In this document: positions 8,387 to 14,530 of the stretch, piece by piece
Layout: the number at the start of each line of letters is the position of its first letter
Position numbering within the stretch: the first letter of the stretch is position 1
NCBI GenBank assembly: GCA_027084065.1
Contig: JALWLR010000141.1
Span: forward strand, 1-16,841
DNA from: Helicobacteraceae bacterium
GTDB taxonomy: Bacteria > Campylobacterota > Campylobacteria > Campylobacterales > Sulfurimonadaceae
Reading direction: 5' to 3'
DNA length: 16,841 nt
Notes under the pieces: generated by a model
What the model was told of the DNA's origin: nothing
What the model saw: the letters and a program-made list of their open reading frames with translations, nothing else
The model's database searches: none
Made by a program: the position numbers and the translations under genes

Positions 8387-9288
8387 TGTTCATCCACCCT
8401 GAGTTTTGTAAATTTGATATAAACAGCCAACGTAAAGAGTAGTAACGCAACACCTACCATGATATATAACGAGTAGATCAGTTTGTTCGGATCGGTTATA
8501 GCAAACTTAAAGACAAGCATCAAAGCCTCGATGGAAAGCGCTATGATGATAGAACCCAAAAATCGCACCATCGTTTTATGCGGTCCTGAAACATTGTGCT
8601 CTTTATGACGACCGAGAATCTCCTCTTCGACAATTGTTTTGACCAAGTCGAAAATAGCCAAAGAGAGTGTTAGAAGAATTGTCGCTTCAAACATATCTTT
8701 TATTTGGAAATGTCCCGGAGAGATCTCAGAGACAAAATTCTGTACCGCTTTGATAAAAAGTAAAAAAGCGACTGCAAAAAGTGCTGTGGAAAAAGCGGCA
8801 TAGGTGTATTTGAAAAAGACACTAGAAGCTCTATCAAGCGGTGATGGATGAGCAACTTTGATGACCTCTTCAAACGGCATGTCCAGACATGCAACATACT
8901 TGAGTTCCTCTTTTTCATTGTAAATAGGCATGGAAACCGTAATCGTCAAACCGCCTGTAATCAGTGACGGATAAGGGTCGGTAAGTGTACAGCGTCCTTC
9001 TTTGACGGCTCTGTAGTAGTATGCTCTATCGGCACGGATTTTGCCTATATCCTCATCTATTTGCTTATTTGCCGTATAAGTCGGAGAGATCTGCACCCCT
9101 TTGTGATCGAGCAGATAAACTCCTTCACAGTTTTCAAGTTCCGACTTTATACGGAGTAGTTTTGGAATGATCATCTCCGGAGAGACGGAGGGGAGACGAT
9201 CGGGAATGTTTTTGTGAAAAAGATAACAAAAATAGGCACGTGCTTTCGTGCGGCTCTCTGCAAACGCCTGAATATCCGAAGGTACCAT
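8383..9288 (-). CDS. Membrane protein with N-terminal PDC/Cache-like domain and four membrane helices
   Basis: A 301-residue protein. Residues about 1-150 are soluble and look like a PDC/Cache sensor domain: a strand reading VYLLDHKG (57-64), then RAYYYRAV (88-95), LTDPYPS (102-108) and TITVSMPIYN (115-124). Four hydrophobic helices follow at about 162-182, 200-220, 241-261 and 271-293. No kinase, cyclase or methyl-accepting domain is present. Charges favour a cytoplasmic N-terminus, odd for a Cache domain. The start is the ATG at 9288, preceded by AAGG; a TTG in frame at 9312 lies inside the -10 box and cannot be in the mRNA. It is coupled to hisH by a four-base overlap. I recall C. jejuni PglG as a small integral membrane protein next to cheY, so this may be its homologue; unproven. 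Confidence 0.8.
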   Translation of the reverse strand: MVPSDIQAFAESRTKARAYFCYLFHKNIPDRLPSVSPEMIIPKLLRIKSELENCEGVYLLDHKGVQISPTYTANKQIDEDIGKIRADRAYYYRAVKEGRCTLTDPYPSLITGGLTITVSMPIYNEKEELKYVACLDMPFEEVIKVAHPSPLDRASSVFFKYTYAAFSTALFAVAFLLFIKAVQNFVSEISPGHFQIKDMFEATILLTLSLAIFDLVKTIVEEEILGRHKEHNVSGPHKTMVRFLGSIIIALSIEALMLVFKFAITDPNKLIYSLYIMVGVALLLFTLAVYIKFTKLRVDEQ

Positions 9289-9311
9289 TGCGCAACCTTG
9301 TTTTTTCCGCA

Positions 9312-9317
9312 ATTATA
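9312..9317 (-). promoter_or_regulatory. -10 box for the PDC protein-hisH-hisA operon
   Basis: A perfect TATAAT on the minus strand, 24 bases before the ATG at 9288, in the 52-base gap after the YmdB-type gene. No recognisable -35 is present at 16-18 bases, as is common in this group. Transcription would begin near 9305, giving a leader of about 17 bases that contains the AAGG ribosome binding site. Confidence 0.55.
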
Positions 9318-9340
9318 CCAAAATTACGCTCAATTCGCTT

Positions 9341-10150
9341 TCACTCTTCCAGCCATGCGTCACTGCGCTGTACTCGATCATCATCGAAAATTTTAAGCTT
9401 GAAAGCATTCAAGGCTTTTCCTTTTTCTATATCCACAATCAAACACTGCAATATTTTTTTACACTTTTTTGGAATGTCGTAGTGTGCTTTAAGTCCTGTC
9501 ATAAACTGCTTAAGCGGTGCTTTTGGCTCCATTCCTATGATATTGTCACGACAACCACTCAGCCCTATATCCGTAATATACGCCGTTCCTTGCGCTATTT
9601 GCAAATCATCTGTCGAGACATGCGTGTGTGTCCCGACTATAACTGAGACCTTTCCTTGCAAAAGCATCATCATTCCCCGTTTTTCGGCAGTCGCTTCTGC
9701 ATGAAAATCTATAAAAATATTCTCCACTCCTTTTGCATGTAAGCTCTCTACACTCGCTTTGGCACACCGAAACGGGTTTTCGCACATCGGCATACCGTAA
9801 TGTCCCATAATGTTAAGAACCGCAAGCTGCTCACCTTTTATCTCATAAAGTTTGCAGCCTGTACCCTCTACCTCTTTTGGATAGTTATGCGGGCGGAGAA
9901 TTTCATGTGTTTGAAACAAAGGAAGCAGCTCCTTTTTGTCCCAACTGTGGTTGCCGCCCGTCATACAGTTGATCCCGGCGGCAAAAAGTTCATCGGCATT
10001 TTTGGGTGTCAGACCAAATCCGTGTGAAGCGTTTTCATAGTTGGCGATGACAAAATCGACACTATATTCTTCCTTAAGTGAAAGCAGATGCTTTTTTATC
10101 ATCTCCCTGCCCGGACGACCGACAATGTCACCAATAAAAAGTATGCGCAT
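9341..10150 (-). CDS. YmdB-type metallophosphoesterase (TIGR00282 family)
   Basis: A 269-residue calcineurin-like phosphoesterase of the YmdB family; Bacillus YmdB hydrolyses 2',3'-cyclic nucleotides and affects RNA turnover and motility/biofilm choice. Metal-site motifs are all present: GDIVGRPGR with Asp8, YENASHG (Glu39, Asn40), GGNHSWD (Asn67, His68), DFHAEATAEK (His150) and GTHTHVSTDD (His175, His177). The length is normal. I prefer the ATG at 10150 because AAGAGA lies six bases before it; an ATG two codons upstream (10156) sits too close to that site. It follows arsC by 36 bases and has its own TATAAT, so it may be transcribed both alone and by read-through from the ars operon. Confidence 0.88.
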   Translation of the reverse strand: MRILFIGDIVGRPGREMIKKHLLSLKEEYSVDFVIANYENASHGFGLTPKNADELFAAGINCMTGGNHSWDKKELLPLFQTHEILRPHNYPKEVEGTGCKLYEIKGEQLAVLNIMGHYGMPMCENPFRCAKASVESLHAKGVENIFIDFHAEATAEKRGMMMLLQGKVSVIVGTHTHVSTDDLQIAQGTAYITDIGLSGCRDNIIGMEPKAPLKQFMTGLKAHYDIPKKCKKILQCLIVDIEKGKALNAFKLKIFDDDRVQRSDAWLEE

Positions 10151-10172
10151 ATTCATTCTCTTTTTTTGTCGA

Positions 10173-10178
10173 ATTATA
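10173..10178 (-). promoter_or_regulatory. Possible -10 box for the YmdB-type gene
   Basis: A perfect TATAAT on the minus strand, 23 bases before the ATG at 10150, just after the arsC stop. The -35 position falls inside the arsC end and is not recognisable. Confidence 0.45.
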
Positions 10179-10186
10179 TCGTAAGC

Positions 10187-10582
10187 TTACAAAGCCTCTT
10201 TTATCTTTGATAGAAGTTCTTTTTTTATCTTTACATAGGTATCTTCAAAGGCATCGTAAGTTTTACCGTCTGGATCTTCAAAGCCAACATGAATTTTTTT
10301 GACGGCTTTTGGAAACACAGGGCAGGTCTCTTTCGCATGGTCACACACCGTCACAACCAAATCGAAATCTTCATCTATTACGCTATCTAAATGCTTAGAG
10401 TGATAGTTGTCATCCCAAATGCCGTTTCTCTGCAGTATCTTTTTCGCATTTTGATTAATACGCCCGCTTGGAGCAACCCCGCAGCTTTTCGCTTCCACTC
10501 CATCTAAAAAAGCATTCACTAACGCTTCGCCTATAATACTTCTACAACTATTCCCCGTACACATTATCAAAACTTTTTTCAT
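10187..10582 (-). CDS. arsC: Arsenate reductase, thioredoxin-coupled type
   Basis: Low-molecular-weight phosphatase-fold ArsC that reduces arsenate to arsenite. In the 131-residue product the P-loop is CTGNSCRS with nucleophile Cys8 and Arg14 (C-x5-R), and the two resolving cysteines are Cys80 and Cys87 in VCDHAKETCP, the Cys82/Cys89 pair of the staphylococcal enzyme. The general acid loop is FEDPDG (101-106). These three cysteines mark the thioredoxin-dependent class rather than the glutaredoxin class. The open frame extends far upstream into arsB, but TGGAG six bases before the ATG at 10582 fixes the start, which follows the arsB stop by two bases. Last gene of the ars operon. Confidence 0.94.
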   Translation of the reverse strand: MKKVLIMCTGNSCRSIIGEALVNAFLDGVEAKSCGVAPSGRINQNAKKILQRNGIWDDNYHSKHLDSVIDEDFDLVVTVCDHAKETCPVFPKAVKKIHVGFEDPDGKTYDAFEDTYVKIKKELLSKIKEAL

Positions 10583-10584
10583 AC

Positions 10585-11847
10585 TCATCTCCATATATAA
10601 AGTGAAAGCAACACAACAGTCAAAACAGGTGGTGTGACAAGCAACCCGAACTTCGTATACTCTAAAAAGCCGATTTTCACCCCTTTTTTCTCCAGAACAT
10701 GCAGCCAAAGAAGGGTTGCAAGAGAGCCAAAAGGGGTCATTTTCGGTCCGAGATTCGCACCTATAATATTTGCGTAAGCAAGCAAAGGATTGGCAATATT
10801 TTCAATGGATATGTCCATAATCATAATTGTCGGCATATTGTTCATAACGGCACTTAAAATAGCGCTGACAAACCCCGTCCCCACAACGGCTACAAGTTCT
10901 CCTTGTTCATTAAGCAAATGCAAAAATTTTGAAAGTTCATCAGTCAGTCCTGCATTTTTCAAACCATATACAACTATATAAAGCCCTATACTAAACCATA
11001 CAATTTGCCAAGGAGCGGTGCGAATCGTCAGCCACACTTTCGCACTTTTAAACCAAGCTGCCATCAAAAGATAAAAAATCCCTCCACCGAGTGCGAAAAA
11101 ACTGACGGGAATGTGATAGATGTCACCGATAATGTAGCCTGCAAGCAACAAAACTAAAAAAGGCCAACTCAAATAAAAAAGCGTTTTATTTTTTAAAACT
11201 TCATCCTCGTTTTTCAGCAGTGTGACATCGACATATTTTGGAATATCTTTGCGTAAAAGCAACCATAAAATGCCGATGGATACGACAACACTCACTACAT
11301 AAGGAACAATCATAACCAAAAAGTACTCCACAAACCCGATATGAAAGTAATCGGCTGTTACAATGTTGGTCAAGTTTGAAAATACAAATGGCAATGAGGC
11401 ACTGTCACTTATAAATCCCCCTGCAAGTAAAAAAGCGAGAATCGTTTTGGCATTGAGTTTTAAAATGCGCATCTTTGCAAGTAAAATAGGGGTAAGAATG
11501 AGAGCTGCTCCATCATTGGCAAAGAGAGCGGAAACTAAAGCACCAAGCAACAGCGAGTAGACAAACATCAAGTTTCCGTTACCACGGCTTAATTTCGCCA
11601 TCTTTATGGCACACCATTCAAAAAAGCCTATTTCATCAAGTACCATCGAAAGCAAAATAATACCGACAAAAGCGAGTGTTGCATCCCATACAATGGAGGT
11701 TACAACCCATACATCACTCCAGCTCACTATGCCAAGTAAAAGTGCAACTCCCGCTCCAAGCATAGCCGTTGTACCGATTTGCAGACCCTTTGGCTGAAGA
11801 ATGATAAGAATCAAAGTAATGAAAAAGAGTGAGCTAGCCAGTAGCAC
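10585..11847 (-). CDS. arsB: Arsenite efflux transporter ArsB
   Basis: Inner-membrane arsenite/antimonite exporter of the ArsB branch of the ion transporter superfamily. The 420-residue product has about 10-12 hydrophobic helices. Family features are FANDGAALILTPI near residue 108, SNLTNIVTADYF in the first half and NNMPTIMI and GANLGPKMTPFGSLATLL in the second. The start is GTG, strongly supported by GAGGAGAG five bases upstream. It overlaps the 3' end of the permease gene by 14 bases and precedes arsC by two bases, so the three are translated from one mRNA. No arsA ATPase is in the window, so export would be driven by the proton gradient. Confidence 0.93.
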   Translation of the reverse strand: MLLASSLFFITLILIILQPKGLQIGTTAMLGAGVALLLGIVSWSDVWVVTSIVWDATLAFVGIILLSMVLDEIGFFEWCAIKMAKLSRGNGNLMFVYSLLLGALVSALFANDGAALILTPILLAKMRILKLNAKTILAFLLAGGFISDSASLPFVFSNLTNIVTADYFHIGFVEYFLVMIVPYVVSVVVSIGILWLLLRKDIPKYVDVTLLKNEDEVLKNKTLFYLSWPFLVLLLAGYIIGDIYHIPVSFFALGGGIFYLLMAAWFKSAKVWLTIRTAPWQIVWFSIGLYIVVYGLKNAGLTDELSKFLHLLNEQGELVAVVGTGFVSAILSAVMNNMPTIMIMDISIENIANPLLAYANIIGANLGPKMTPFGSLATLLWLHVLEKKGVKIGFLEYTKFGLLVTPPVLTVVLLSLYIWR

Positions 11848-12883
11848 AACAGCTCTCCTCTTTTTTCTTTTTCGGTAGTAAAAAATAGAGCATCATTCCA
11901 AGCATAACCACTGCCGCAGCCATATGTACTATGCCAAAATGTTCTGCATGTACAACACTCTCTTTGGTTACGACATTGCCAAAATAGAGATCGAACAGAT
12001 AACCAAACAGCAAAGACATAATACCAATAACACTCAAGTAGATCCCAAGCGCTCTTTTCCCAAGCGTAGTAGCTACAACGCCCATCGTCACACTGTTTGT
12101 CGCCGGTCCGGCACTTAGCAGTACAAATGCAGCACCGGGGCTGAGTCCGGCTGCAATGAGCCCCGCAGCAATCGGCAAAGAGGCCGTCGCACAGATATAC
12201 ATCGGCATCGAGACGAGTAAAACAAGAAGATAAACCACGAGTGTCGAACCACCGAGATATGCCATAAGATCATCTGGCAAAAAAGTAGTAATGAGCGCTC
12301 CAATAACCAATCCCCAAAAAAGCGGTTTGGCAAAATCGGCAAAAATATCGAAAACGGCATACTCTAACACTTTTCTAAAAGAAAAACGTTGCACTTTCGT
12401 TTCACTTTCGCACTCACTCCCACAACAACAACTTGTGCACTCCTCTTCATTTAACGTAGCTTCTTTTGGATCGTCTCCAAAAAAGTTTTGTAAAATACCG
12501 GCACTAATTGCTATAATAAAGGATGTTGCAATTCTATAAAGTGTAAATACCCACCCAAAAAAGCCATATGTCGCCAGTATACTGTCCACTCCCGTTATGG
12601 GTGTAGAAATCAAAAAACTAAGCACACTGCCGCTACTGGCTCCCTCTTTTTTAAGTGTCGTCGCAAAGGGAATGACACTACATGAACAAAGCGGCAAAGG
12701 AATGCCAAAAAGTGAAGCTTTCACAACACTGCCGATGCTCTCTTTTCCAAGATGCCTGCTGACAAACCCTGTAGGAATTACCTGTTTGAGAGTTCCAGCA
12801 ACCAACACTCCAAAAAGAATATACATTGCCATATCGTTTGCAAGTGTCCAAAAGTTTTCTAAAAATTTCCCTAAAGTCTCCAT
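11834..12883 (-). CDS. ArsP / SO_0444-type permease
   Basis: A 349-residue polytopic permease of the ArsP_1 family (formerly DUF318). Diagnostic motifs are GIPLPLCSCSVIP with the Cys66-x-Cys68 pair, then GASSGSVLSFLISTPITGVDS (about 81-101) in the first half, and SLPIAAGLIAAG and SAGPATN in the second. A hydrophilic loop after the third or fourth helix holds Cys149, 152, 153, 154 and 158, and the tail ends in Cys-Cys. Family members export trivalent organoarsenicals (ArsP of C. jejuni) or Cu/Zn (the SO_0444 group); its place between arsR and arsB favours arsenic. The start at 12883 shares one base with the arsR stop (TAATG) and has AAGG seven bases upstream; a longer start at 12898 lacks support. 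Confidence 0.85.
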   Translation of the reverse strand: METLGKFLENFWTLANDMAMYILFGVLVAGTLKQVIPTGFVSRHLGKESIGSVVKASLFGIPLPLCSCSVIPFATTLKKEGASSGSVLSFLISTPITGVDSILATYGFFGWVFTLYRIATSFIIAISAGILQNFFGDDPKEATLNEEECTSCCCGSECESETKVQRFSFRKVLEYAVFDIFADFAKPLFWGLVIGALITTFLPDDLMAYLGGSTLVVYLLVLLVSMPMYICATASLPIAAGLIAAGLSPGAAFVLLSAGPATNSVTMGVVATTLGKRALGIYLSVIGIMSLLFGYLFDLYFGNVVTKESVVHAEHFGIVHMAAAVVMLGMMLYFLLPKKKKEESCCATG

Positions 12884-13191
12884 TATGAAACCTTGCAATT
12901 ATGCACAAGCGGAGGTAAATCAATATCTAATTTACGAATTTGTTTCAGCATGCTCTCCCGTGACTCATCCAAATTTGCCAATGAAAAATATGCCCACCTC
13001 CCCTCTCGCTCGACAGACAAAAAACCGGCATCTTTCAAAATTTTCAAATGTCTCGATACCCGTGACTGAATCATCTCAAACGAATTTTCGATGTCGCATA
13101 CACATACACGCCCATGGCGCTCAATGAAAGCAAGCATTTTCACTCTCGTTGCATCATTGAGTGCCGAGACAATTTGCAAAAACTCTTCCAT
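12883..13191 (-). CDS. arsR: Arsenic-responsive repressor ArsR
   Basis: A 102-residue winged-helix repressor of the ArsR/SmtB family. The recognition helix region is IQSRVSRHLKILKDAG (about 41-56) and the wing is VEREGRWAYFSL. The metal site is RVCVCDIE with Cys30 and Cys32, the same Cys-x-Cys placement as the E. coli ArsR alpha-3 site; Cys99 near the C-terminus may be a third ligand. Binding As(III) would release it from the operator at 13513-13536. It lies nine bases after the first ars gene. The ribosome binding site is weak (TAGGT right before the ATG), so it may depend on translation of the gene upstream. Confidence 0.93.
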   Translation of the reverse strand: MEEFLQIVSALNDATRVKMLAFIERHGRVCVCDIENSFEMIQSRVSRHLKILKDAGFLSVEREGRWAYFSLANLDESRESMLKQIRKLDIDLPPLVHNCKVS

Positions 13192-13200
13192 ACCTAAGCT

Positions 13201-13458
13201 TTAATTTACCACTTTCGAACGAGAAAGTGCCTCTTGTATCTCCTTCTCACTCACATCGCCTTTGAGTTCGAGATTGACATTGCCGTCTTCGCCGGTAACA
13301 ACCATATCTTTTACCTTCGCTTTCGTTTCATCACTCATGCACTCACATTTACCTGTAGCGCAGTTTTGTACCATCGTGAAAACCGTATCTTTTGCTATAG
13401 CTCCGCTAAAGTTGATCTTTACACCGTTTTCTTTTTGTTCTACCTCTTTTTTTATCAC
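13201..13458 (-). CDS. Small tri-cysteine protein heading the ars operon, unknown function
   Basis: An 85-residue protein that I do not recognise. It has no signal peptide or membrane helix. A strand-like segment (GVKINFSG, 12-19) is followed by a predicted helix and a cysteine cluster NCATGKCECM with Cys33, Cys38 and Cys40, then DGNVNLELKGDVS and a final helix (EKEIQEAL). These are its only cysteines. As first gene of the arsenic operon, with three thiols close together, it could bind As(III) as a chaperone or buffer, by analogy with ArsD; this is inference. The start is a GTG at 13458 with AAAGGA six bases upstream. A GTG in frame at 13512 lies upstream of the expected transcription start and is ruled out. 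Confidence 0.75.
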   Translation of the reverse strand: MIKKEVEQKENGVKINFSGAIAKDTVFTMVQNCATGKCECMSDETKAKVKDMVVTGEDGNVNLELKGDVSEKEIQEALSRSKVVN

Positions 13459-13488
13459 TCTATGTCCTTTTATTGTTTTGCATGTAAA

Positions 13489-13517
13489 ATAGTAGCTTCT
13501 TTTTCTAAACACATCAA
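13489..13517 (-). promoter_or_regulatory. Promoter of the ars operon
   Basis: On the minus strand, TTGATG (13517-13512) and TACTAT (13494-13489) are separated by exactly 17 bases, a good vegetative promoter. Transcription would begin near 13482, about 24 bases before the GTG of the first gene. The -35 box is part of the inverted repeat at 13513-13536, so repressor binding would block RNA polymerase. Confidence 0.7.
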
Positions 13518-13536
13518 GATATATTGATATATTGAT
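13513..13536. promoter_or_regulatory. Likely ArsR operator
   Basis: The inverted repeat ATCAA-N6-TTGAT lies at 13513-13528, and its right half is repeated as part of a direct repeat of ATATTGAT (13521-13528 and 13529-13536). The repeat overlaps the -35 box of the ars promoter. Imperfect inverted repeats of this kind are typical ArsR-family operators; the extra half-site could allow a second dimer to bind. AT-rich context means some symmetry could be chance. Confidence 0.6.
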
Positions 13537-13603
13537 ATAAATTTCAATTTTATTTCAGATTTGACAATGCCAAAAGTAAAACAGATAAGTTAGGGGAAGC
13601 TAA

Positions 13604-13638
13604 TAAAAAAAGCCCTTTTGCCACAAAAGCAAAGGGCT
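13604..13638 (-). terminator. Rho-independent terminator of the cold-shock gene
   Basis: An 8-base-pair stem pairs 13611-13618 with 13631-13638 (AGCCCTTT / AAAGGGCT) across a 12-base loop, followed on the minus strand by six Ts (13610-13605). It begins 30 bases after the csp stop. The bases between it and the ars operator (13537-13603) hold nothing I recognise. Confidence 0.85.
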
Positions 13639-13667
13639 TTGGAGTAAACGACTAGATAGTGTTTAGA

Positions 13668-13886
13668 TTAAAGTGGAGTGACGTTTTGCGCCTGTGGACC
13701 TTTGTGTCCTTCACCGATTTCAAACGTAACTCTTTGTCCCTCTTCCAAGCTTACGCGTCCTGGATGAGTTTTGTTAACCTGGCGAAAATGAACGAATACA
13801 TCGTCTCCGCCGTTTTCTTGTTGGATAAATCCGTAGCCTTTTTCATCATTGAACCATTTGATAGTTCCGTTTAGCAATTCTGCCAT
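13668..13886 (-). CDS. Cold-shock family protein (CspA type)
   Basis: A 72-residue single cold-shock domain, an RNA/DNA-binding beta barrel that keeps mRNA unstructured. RNP1 is KGYGFI (16-21) and RNP2 is DVFVHF (29-34), with Trp11 and the SLEEGQRV segment also conserved. The length is normal for the family. The ribosome binding site AGAGGT is about five bases before the ATG. It has its own promoter, a leader of about 105 bases and a terminator, so it is a one-gene unit. Whether it is cold-induced or constitutive cannot be told from the protein. Confidence 0.93.
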   Translation of the reverse strand: MAELLNGTIKWFNDEKGYGFIQQENGGDDVFVHFRQVNKTHPGRVSLEEGQRVTFEIGEGHKGPQAQNVTPL

Positions 13887-13997
13887 GTGTACCTCTATTT
13901 GGGTGGATATACGATACTACCGCATTTAAGGAAGTAAAGGTGTAAAAAGTGGAAGGAAAACTCAAGAAGTTTTGTCTAACATTTTTTCAACGAGCAC

Positions 13998-14026
13998 ATT
14001 GTAGCCGTTTTTTTATAGAAAAGCAA
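13998..14026 (-). promoter_or_regulatory. Promoter of the cold-shock gene
   Basis: On the minus strand, TTGCTT (14026-14021) and TACAAT (14003-13998) are separated by 17 bases. Transcription would begin near 13991, leaving a leader of about 105 bases before the ATG. The leader holds a six-base-pair AT-rich hairpin (13957-13962 with 13968-13973); nothing else in 13887-13997 is recognisable. Confidence 0.65.
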
Positions 14027-14080
14027 ATATTTAAGAGAATTTAAGGAAATTTGTAAAAAAATGGGATTTTATAAAGAGAC

Positions 14081-14114
14081 TCCCGCGAGGGAAGCCGTAT
14101 AAATCAATTATACG
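14081..14114 (-). terminator. Possible tandem-hairpin 3' end of rpsO
   Basis: Two adjacent hairpins lie at the rpsO end. The first pairs 14108-14114 with 14096-14102 (7 base pairs, 5-base loop) and includes the stop codon. The second has a TCCC / GGGA stem with a 4-base loop (14081-14092). A run of seven Ts on the minus strand (14061-14055) lies about 20 bases further on, too far for a classical terminator, so this may instead be an mRNA-stabilising end. Confidence 0.4.
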
Positions 14115-14383
14115 TTATCGCGAATACCGAGTGACTCGATAAGCTTCGCATATGCCTCTTTATCTTTTCTTTTGAAGTATCTCATAAGTCTTCTTCTTTG
14201 ACCGACAAGTTTCAAAAGTCCAAGACGTGATGCATGATCTTTTTTGAACGTTTTAAGATGCTCTGTAAGTTGAGCGATTCTTGCGCTAAGTAGAGCAATT
14301 TGAACTTCACTTGAACCAGTGTCGTTTTCATTGCGACCATATTTAGAGATAATCTCTTGTTTAGTTGCCGAATCCAAAGCCAT
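14108..14383 (-). CDS. rpsO: 30S ribosomal protein S15
   Basis: A 91-residue primary rRNA-binding protein of the small subunit platform, which binds 16S rRNA helices 20-22. Family features are the start [27 protein letters not shown], the HLK...DHASRLGLL segment and [10 protein letters not shown]. The ATG at 14383 is fixed by AGGAGG five bases upstream and by the normal S15 N-terminus; the frame reaches 14431 but those 16 extra codons are leader. It is divergent from the Rrf2/flhA pair. In C. jejuni I recall rpsO in the same neighbourhood. Confidence 0.97.
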   Translation of the reverse strand: MALDSATKQEIISKYGRNENDTGSSEVQIALLSARIAQLTEHLKTFKKDHASRLGLLKLVGQRRRLMRYFKRKDKEAYAKLIESLGIRDNV

Positions 14384-14447
14384 AATAGCCTCCTGATGGG
14401 TCTGATAATTTTCTTTTACAGCAGTCGCCAAAAAGTTTAGACGCGGA

Positions 14448-14453
14448 ATTCTA
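14448..14453 (-). promoter_or_regulatory. Possible -10 box for rpsO
   Basis: TAGAAT on the minus strand preceded by TTTTGG, about 65 bases before the rpsO ATG. No -35 is recognisable. The leader of nearly 60 bases could hold the S15 autoregulatory structure known in other bacteria, but I cannot fold one convincingly by eye. Confidence 0.45.
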
Positions 14454-14481
14454 CCAAAATAATTCTTTAATTTTATTTAGC

Positions 14482-14487
14482 TATAAT
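14482..14487 (+). promoter_or_regulatory. -10 box for the Rrf2 regulator-flhA unit
   Basis: A perfect TATAAT, with transcription expected near 14494 and a leader of about 37 bases. No clear -35; the upstream side is T-rich, typical of Campylobacterota promoters. It lies 29 bases from the divergent rpsO -10 box. The stretch 14488-14520 between it and the gene is a possible Rrf2 site, but I see no clear inverted repeat there. Confidence 0.5.
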
Positions 14488-14530
14488 TTTGATTCAATCT
14501 AAATAACTAACTATACCCAAAGAGACACCG

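Noticed and set aside
10181..10190. Perfect 10-base palindrome GTAAGCTTAC at the arsC stop, as an operator
   Set aside because: Palindromes of this length are expected several times by chance in a window of this size, and nothing else supports a binding site.
10583..10708. Upstream extension of arsC by 42 codons into arsB
   Set aside because: The ArsC fold begins at MKKVLIMCTG and a TGGAG site lies six bases before that ATG; the extension is arsB read in another frame.
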